Part shown: positions 23,501 through 26,716 of the stretch, in pieces
Position numbering within the stretch: position 1 is the stretch's first letter
Layout of the letters: every line of letters starts with the position of its first letter
Virus record (IMG/VR): IMGVR_UViG_3300005577_000076
Coordinates: 1-26,716 of that record
Reading direction: 5' to 3' (one strand)
Length of the DNA stretch: 26,716 nucleotides
DNA from: a virus
Notes under the pieces: model-generated
What the model was told of the DNA's origin: nothing
The model's database searches: none
What the model saw: the letters and a program-made list of their open reading frames with translations, nothing else
Program-made: the position numbers and the translations under genes

Positions 23501-23549
23501 CAACGCACCAGGCGCTGATGCTACGATCGCTTGGCGACTCTTCCTCTAA
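20520..23549 (+). CDS. Tail spike, beta-helix with GH28-like motif, about 1009 aa (3' part of a split gene)
   Basis: The host-binding and probably polysaccharide-degrading part of the spike. The nominal GTG start at 20520 has no ribosome binding site, and protein-like text begins before it, supporting continuity with the anchor. After an Ala/Ser-rich helix (residues 18-60) come beta modules, including two tandem copies of GVHYNIxTGGxxNxxGGxITF about 41 residues apart. Residues about 380-700 form a right-handed beta-helix-like region, with NCWDIIIADMIIFGGDDCIS holding GGDDC at residues 524-528, the GH28 (polygalacturonase-like) acidic motif. The C-terminus is beta-rich and ends in ATIAWRLFL, typical of trimerising spike ends. 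The substrate cannot be told from sequence. Confidence 0.85.
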   Translation: MIAWDGNLGKMKNGPSTASISAASGFAAAASASAIASAGSAALAQNYAAAAQAAVDQAVGVPGNSLVRPSGAILFRSLSDHLSQGAKVFHSKDFSGIDHTGVTDSLSGMQKFFNKAGDLNSHTILIIDSGKIKLGNDVAAMSAILGNLTINAIKYLSTNVVKVNMSLGSALTSSTVINAIATGSSFLTIEGAANDDNNGRFTITDMKNASASSTANGSTDTFSFPSYLENAGELTVTVAKSYTGDGSTVTYAFPPQISAAGELAVTVAGVLKTNGVHYNIDTGGVGNPAGGTITFTGGNTPANLAAIVLTATKVNGVHYNINTGGLQNLTGGMITFTSGNVPANATTVALQGQKYVLISTTRSDASLDETSLNLTSNTNRIRIAGMESLYYRDNCTIICHAELIDYINTGKNFCISSYNPDNDAGILTVQVFWDFQGGFLRFPDVRNFTQSQKGLGMTNVEYFGVKGYRTVGYMENSFTGQGRNSRYGVITGAGIFSGDTVGEDGWHHTRNCWDIIIADMIIFGGDDCISLTQENDAAAYLMERIQISNCILRTKNNSSFKCLLDSVSVNAGARIRDITVNGCHFGVQNNTGAGSLVRLTTITGFEESLCDVILSDCTMDNQAGGVGFLASTSIRFDYTARCQLSDSSITGCVRNAIIMNGGYDNVIKDNLIGMPATQASVTDVTGTITDIASVSGTTMKATFSGSPDFSTVGATFTTITITGAALPSNNGTFIVTTSDNTLKTVSYTKHAKVAGASFNETGLTATGTVRKQAGELISLAGGDCHKISGNDFIGSYTDAGGKLVTAINAIVLKTNSATSQEPVNIRINDNHFEKFVTSGIVFLQNGQYIMVDGNKACKNTATVWLLEGSGATGNNVFLDNEEYGNQRTVASFQMAKATSRHQRNMGSNADVVTGTATLLAAATTIVINIPDSTTGPSGTNAASDDATLGWTQGFNQGDPKPLNFSFVFTSSPGNATAWWVGYNSGTRNLTITFNNAPGADATIAWRLFL

Positions 23550-23564
23550 GCAAAGGAGATGTTT

Positions 23565-23942
23565 ATGAACTCGATCCCGCTCCCCTCCCCGGATCACACC
23601 CTCGATCTCTTCGGCCAATATGGCGGCCTGATTGGTGTGATTATTGGCATGCTCTTCCTGCTCATCCTCGCCGGCAGCGTGATTGGCTTCTTCCTGCAGC
23701 GGTGGAACAGCGTCGCCACGCACAAGCGGATGGAAGAGCTGGCCGCCACAATCGCCGGCCAGGGCAAGGATATTGCCGCCTCCATCCGCGACACGGCCGA
23801 CACCTTTGTCACCGCGCTCGAGGGCCTGCAGAAGAACCAGCAGGAGGAACGGAAGGAAATGCTGGGCCTGATTAACGACCTTTCCCGTCGGGGAAACGTG
23901 GCACATAAGCCACGAACCATCCCAATGAAGCGTGCAGCATAG
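23565..23942 (+). CDS. Membrane-anchored coiled-coil protein, 125 aa
   Basis: AAAGGAG runs directly into an ATG at 23559, too close for use; the ATG at 23565 has ideal six-base spacing and is chosen. Residues 18-42 form one hydrophobic helix (YGGLIGVIIGMLFLLILAGS and on), followed by a long charged helix (KRMEELAATIAGQGKDIAAS, then LEGLQKNQQEERKEMLGLI) likely to be a coiled coil. A single N-terminal anchor with a helical tail is the shape of an inner-membrane spanin, but also of other phage membrane proteins. It lies between spike and the terminator at 23948. Lysis role is likely from place only. Confidence 0.75.
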   Translation: MNSIPLPSPDHTLDLFGQYGGLIGVIIGMLFLLILAGSVIGFFLQRWNSVATHKRMEELAATIAGQGKDIAASIRDTADTFVTALEGLQKNQQEERKEMLGLINDLSRRGNVAHKPRTIPMKRAA

Positions 23943-23947
23943 GCTTG

Positions 23948-23979
23948 ACGGCTCCCGAGTGGGGCCGTAATTGTTTTTT
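23948..23979 (+). terminator. Intrinsic terminator before the secreted cassette
   Basis: ACGGCTCC and GGGGCCGT form an eight-base stem (one T-G pair) with loop CGAGT, followed by AATTGTTTTTT. It separates the virion/spike genes from the signal-peptide genes, so the latter are either read through or started from a promoter I cannot see. Confidence 0.7.
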
Positions 23980-24001
23980 ACCAACCAGAAAGGCATACAC
24001 A

Positions 24002-24523
24002 ATGCGTAAACTCTCACTCAAAGCCCTGGGGTTCGCCATTGTAGCGGCCCTCATCACCCTCTCACCGGCCGTAAAAGCGGCCAACCTCGACGATGGCCTC
24101 GTCGCCGGTGCGTGGAAAACCTCGGTCATTAACGATGGCGACGTGACCCGCTATGTGGCGGCCACCCTGCTCACCGCCGCCCAGCCGAGCGCAACCGAGA
24201 TCACCCTGCCGACCGACCGCCTCGGCACCGCGCAGGCGATCATGCAAACCTCGGGCACCTTGGTCGACGGGATCTCCGGCACCATCACCCAGGCACCGTA
24301 CCCGGCTAGCTTCATCATCGGTGGTGTCACCTACACCGACCCGGTATCCATCACCACCCAAGTCGGGGATCTCGTTACCACCACCACCGTTGTCACCGCC
24401 CAGCTGCGGGGCGATGCGGTGCGCGTGAAGCCGAGCGCCCCCAACCTGGCTGCTGCCGAGCGCGTCAAGGTGTTCATCACCTGGAACGTCGCCAAGGCTA
24501 ACAGCCGCTGGCCCGCCCGCTAA
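24002..24523 (+). CDS. Secreted protein 1 with Sec signal peptide, 173 aa
   Basis: The frame opens earlier, but ATG 24002 has AAAGG eight bases upstream and gives a textbook signal peptide: basic RK start, hydrophobic core, and AVKA-A cleavage after residue 26, with no lipobox cysteine. The mature part (about 147 residues) is rich in Thr, Val, Ala and Ile, with strand-like segments (AQAIMQTSGTLVDGISGTI, VTYTDPVSITTQVGDLVTTT), and no cysteine. The product would go to the periplasm or beyond. It is the first of three adjacent genes with the same design and its TAA overlaps the next ATG (TAATG). I recognise no family and know of no standard T7-type counterpart. Confidence 0.82.
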   Translation: MRKLSLKALGFAIVAALITLSPAVKAANLDDGLVAGAWKTSVINDGDVTRYVAATLLTAAQPSATEITLPTDRLGTAQAIMQTSGTLVDGISGTITQAPYPASFIIGGVTYTDPVSITTQVGDLVTTTTVVTAQLRGDAVRVKPSAPNLAAAERVKVFITWNVAKANSRWPAR

Positions 24524-24981
24524 TGTTCAACGTCACCGCCATTAAGCGCAGCGCCTGGGGTATCCTGGGCGCGGCGCTTTTGTCTGCTTCCGCCTTCGCG
24601 GCCGACCTGCAGCCCTTTGAAGTGCAAACCAACAGCCAGGGCGAAGTTCTCGGTGTGCCGGTAAACACCCCCAAGGGCGGCATGACGCGCCTGCCCACCA
24701 CCACCTCCAAGACTTTCGTGCTCACCAGCGGCACGCAGATCGTCGGCTTGCCCGCGACCGGCAATTACCTGGTGTGCCCCTTCTCCCTGCAGGCCGACCC
24801 CTGCGGCGCGACCCCCACGCAGAATACCGAAGTGCTCGATGGCACCTCCGCCTGGACGCTCAACCCGGGCATCCTCAAGGTCGGCCCCATCAGCGGCAGC
24901 ATCGTATGGGATCGCTTCTACGCCACCGCTTACGACGTGAGCGGCACCGGCCTTGCCCCCAAATACTACAAGAAGCCGTAA
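24523..24981 (+). CDS. Secreted protein 2 with Sec signal peptide, 152 aa
   Basis: Coupled to the preceding gene by a TAATG overlap. The N-terminus has Lys8-Arg9, a hydrophobic core (WGILGAALLSA) and a likely cleavage AFA-A after residue 26; there is no lipobox. The mature protein has two cysteines in CPFSLQADPC, probably a disulphide in an oxidising compartment, and Thr/Gly/Pro-rich strand-like segments. Charge and hydrophobicity suggest a soluble periplasmic or surface domain. Function unknown. It ends one base before the next start codon. Confidence 0.82.
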   Translation: MFNVTAIKRSAWGILGAALLSASAFAADLQPFEVQTNSQGEVLGVPVNTPKGGMTRLPTTTSKTFVLTSGTQIVGLPATGNYLVCPFSLQADPCGATPTQNTEVLDGTSAWTLNPGILKVGPISGSIVWDRFYATAYDVSGTGLAPKYYKKP

Positions 24982-24982
24982 C

Positions 24983-25753
24983 ATGAAGATCCTCCGTCAA
25001 CTTGTCCTGGCGGCGCTTCTCGTTGCCCTACCCTTTACCGCCAAGGCGGACGGCACCCTCGGCATGTGGGGCCCCTACCTCTCCTTCGCCAGCGGCGGCC
25101 TTGTCAGCGGGCAGGACATCACCCCCGGTAATGTGACAGCCAGCGGTATTTTCACCGGCGACGGATCTGGGCTCTTCAACCTCAACCTGGCGCAAGTCAG
25201 CTCGACGAACCCCGCCACCAGCTCCACCATCCTCGTCGGCGGGATCTCCGGCACCCTCGTTGCCGGCAGCACCAACACCGCCAGCATGACCACCATTTAT
25301 GCGGTGAATAACCTGATCATCGGCAATAGCGCCAGCGTTCCCAGCCTCTCCGGCAAGCTGCTCATCCGCCAAACCTCCGACGGCGCGGGCCTTGCCATGC
25401 GGATCTACAACCAGAGCCAGAGCCAGTTTACCGGCGTCGGCATGGATACCTCTTCGGTGCCGTGCTGGTATCGCGGGGCCAGCTGCATTGTGAACCTGAT
25501 GTCCACCGGCATCAGCGTTGCGGTCGTCAGCGCCACCACCGGCAACTTCGGCGGCACCGTGAGCGCGTCGCAAGTCAGCGCCACCACCGCTTCCCTCACC
25601 ACCATCCAATTCGCGCAGAACAACACCGGCTCGGCCCCGTTCACTTGCGCGGCCGGCACGAAGAACAGCATGCAGCTCGCCAGCAATTCCCTGCCCAACT
25701 TCTGCAACGGTTCGAGCTGGGTTAAATCCGACGGCACGGCTGCAGTATGGTAA
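24983..25753 (+). CDS. Secreted fibre-like protein 3 with Sec signal peptide, 256 aa
   Basis: ATG 24983 starts two bases after the previous stop; in-frame codons upstream belong to other reading. Signal peptide: KILRQ start, hydrophobic core LVLAALLVALPF, and TAKA-D cleavage after residue 22. The mature chain looks like a phage or surface fibre: the SGIFTGDGSGLFNLNLAQVS element near the start is common in tail fibres, and the end carries four cysteines and FCNGSSWVKSDG, a familiar fibre C-terminal pattern. Ser/Thr/Ala repeats (VSATTGNFGGTVSASQVSAT) make up the middle. A fibre-like chain with an export signal is unusual, because virion fibres assemble in the cytoplasm. The stop overlaps the endolysin gene. 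Confidence 0.82.
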   Translation: MKILRQLVLAALLVALPFTAKADGTLGMWGPYLSFASGGLVSGQDITPGNVTASGIFTGDGSGLFNLNLAQVSSTNPATSSTILVGGISGTLVAGSTNTASMTTIYAVNNLIIGNSASVPSLSGKLLIRQTSDGAGLAMRIYNQSQSQFTGVGMDTSSVPCWYRGASCIVNLMSTGISVAVVSATTGNFGGTVSASQVSATTASLTTIQFAQNNTGSAPFTCAAGTKNSMQLASNSLPNFCNGSSWVKSDGTAAVW

Positions 25754-26205
25754 GCCTCACCTTTGGTTCCGTCAGCCAGGCGCACCTCGCCGGCGTCACT
25801 CCTGCCCTTCGGGGCATTTGTGTCAGGGCCCTCGAGCTCGGCAGCTCCATCGGCTTCGACTTCTCCGTGATTGACGGCCTCCGCACCCCGGCCGAGGCGA
25901 AAGCCAACACCGCCAAGGGCACCAGCCAAACCACCCACAGCAAGCACCTACCCAGCCCTCCCGATGGTTTGGCCCGGGCGGTTGACCTGTGCCCCTACCC
26001 CAAGGTTCAAAATGGCCTGCAGGTCGATATGGCAGGCTGGGCCACCCAACCCGAAGTGCTCGGCCGGTGGTGGACACTACGCGCCCTGATGATGCTCGCG
26101 GCCGCCGAGCAGGGCCTCACCCTCCGTTGGGGTGGGGATTGGGATAGCGACCTGGACATGCGCGACCACACCATGCTTGATGCGTTTCATTTCGAGCTGG
26201 TGTAG
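25747..26205 (+). CDS. Endolysin, M15-type peptidase, 152 aa
   Basis: A peptidoglycan peptidase, probably L-alanyl-D-glutamate-type, for host lysis. ATG 25747 lies inside the end of the preceding gene. Family elements: Arg46 in VIDGLRTP, His67 and Asp80 in the region SKHLPSPPDGLARAVDLC (an expanded SxHxxGxAxD zinc motif), and a C-terminal LDAFHFEL with Asp145 and His148. WGGDWDSD precedes it, as in M15 endolysins. There is no signal peptide, so a holin or other membrane protein is needed to let it reach the cell wall. The single domain has no obvious wall-binding part. Confidence 0.85.
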   Translation: MVSLTFGSVSQAHLAGVTPALRGICVRALELGSSIGFDFSVIDGLRTPAEAKANTAKGTSQTTHSKHLPSPPDGLARAVDLCPYPKVQNGLQVDMAGWATQPEVLGRWWTLRALMMLAAAEQGLTLRWGGDWDSDLDMRDHTMLDAFHFELV

Positions 26206-26229
26206 AATTAACCAAAAGGAGAACCCCTC

Positions 26230-26589
26230 ATGAATATCTTTGCTCGTGCCGCTGCCGCCCTGGCCGGTTACAAAACCCACGTTGCCAATATCTCGAGTGC
26301 GGCCGGCACCCTGCTCGTCGCCTCCGGCTTGAACGTCGACCCCCAAACCATCACCGACATCGCCATGAACGGCGTGACCACCGCCCAACAAGCGGCCCAG
26401 CTCGGCTCCGAACTCTCCGGCGCGAACTGGCAGCAAGTGGGCATCGGCCTTGGCGTGGCCCTCGGCGGCAACCTTCTCTCGAGCCTGATGCGCTCCCTCG
26501 TCGCAACCCCGGGCACGCTCGCGGTGGTGACAGGTGTTGCCCAGGCCGTTGCACAATCAGGACAGGCCACGATTAAATCCGGCAAATAG
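26230..26589 (+). CDS. Small hydrophobic protein, possible holin, 119 aa
   Basis: AAAGGAG lies eight bases before the ATG. The N-terminus has an amphipathic Ala-rich helix, then GYKTHVANISSAAGTLLVAS and GLNVDPQTITDIAM, which resemble small phage holins with a YKT...GLxVDP pattern. A second weakly hydrophobic part is IGLGVALGGNLLSSLM and LAVVTGVAQAVAQ. Helices are short on large hydrophobics for a confident membrane call. Location directly after the endolysin supports a lysis role. The Gly/Ala character could also fit a minor virion protein. It is followed by a terminator. Confidence 0.75.
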   Translation: MNIFARAAAALAGYKTHVANISSAAGTLLVASGLNVDPQTITDIAMNGVTTAQQAAQLGSELSGANWQQVGIGLGVALGGNLLSSLMRSLVATPGTLAVVTGVAQAVAQSGQATIKSGK

Positions 26590-26604
26590 GCCGGCCTCTA
26601 CCTC

Positions 26605-26632
26605 AAGCCCCCTTATTCGGGGGCTTTTGTTT
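26605..26632 (+). terminator. Intrinsic terminator after the lysis genes
   Basis: AAGCCCCC (26605-26612) pairs with GGGGGCTT (26619-26626), loop TTATTC, followed by TTTTGTTT. Stem and tail closely resemble the scaffold terminator at 9068. Confidence 0.78.
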
Positions 26633-26689
26633 GGGCGTAGGGTTGAAGGGTTAAGCGTAACACCTCACCTCTTACCCACGGAGATCCCA

Positions 26690-26716
26690 ATGCCCCGCGA
26701 TCCGAACTGGTTGCCG
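26690..26716 (+). CDS. Start of an unknown gene, partial at the right edge
   Basis: ATG at 26690 has GGAG six bases upstream and opens MPRDPNWLP before the window ends. It follows a terminator by 57 bases, so it may begin a new transcription unit. Too little is visible for any functional call. Confidence 0.4.

Noticed and set aside
23945-23973. TTGACG as the -35 of a promoter for the secreted cassette
   Set aside because: No -10 match at 16-18 bases; the same bases form the left arm of a clear terminator.
21681-24017. 778-codon leftward frame opposite the spike
   Set aside because: Spans the spike, a membrane-protein gene and a terminator on the other strand, and has a Gly/Ala/His-rich mirror composition.

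Overview
The window is the packaging, virion and lysis half of a tailed double-stranded DNA phage with a T7-type short-tailed (podovirus) virion. The evidence is a near-continuous set of recognisable proteins: T7-type large terminase, gp8-type portal, gp9-type scaffold, capsid protein, gp11- and gp12-type tail tube proteins, three gp14/15/16-like ejection proteins, and a gp17-type fibre anchor joined to a beta-helix spike. The DNA is GC-rich and genes are tightly packed, with TAATG or ATGA-type overlaps and AGGAG ribosome binding sites. The virion type and the Sec signal peptides suggest a Gram-negative host. I cannot name the host, and no integrase, repressor, polymerase or tRNA is visible.

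Layout. Positions 1-1396 hold three leftward genes of unknown function, the first cut by the window edge. Positions 1397-2142 form a divergent control region with dyads, a repeated 15-bp motif, a sigma70-like promoter and a strong leader hairpin. From 2143 everything runs rightward: a basic protein that may be the small terminase, several small overlapping genes, the large terminase (3888-5432), a small Cys/His protein, the portal (6066-7703), scaffold (8142-9050), an intergenic region with a terminator and a 26-bp direct repeat, the capsid protein (9295-10191), a small capsid-adjacent protein, a terminator, the tail tube genes (10633-13193) and the ejection proteins (13193-20065). The largest ejection protein carries a SleB-type cell wall hydrolase domain.

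The host-recognition gene lies at 20080-23549 and is split by a -1 frame change at a run of nine C. The upstream part is the T7-fibre-like anchor; the downstream part is a beta-helix spike with a GH28-like GDDC motif. It is followed by a membrane coiled-coil protein, a terminator, three consecutive genes with Sec signal peptides (24002-25753), an M15-type endolysin, a possible holin, a terminator, and the first nine codons of another gene.

Relative to T7 the terminase lies before the portal rather than after the fibre, so the circular order is kept but opened at a different place. The most unusual items are the three-gene secreted cassette between spike and endolysin, the C9 break in the spike gene, the duplicated element before the capsid gene, and the overlapping frames at 2939-3587.
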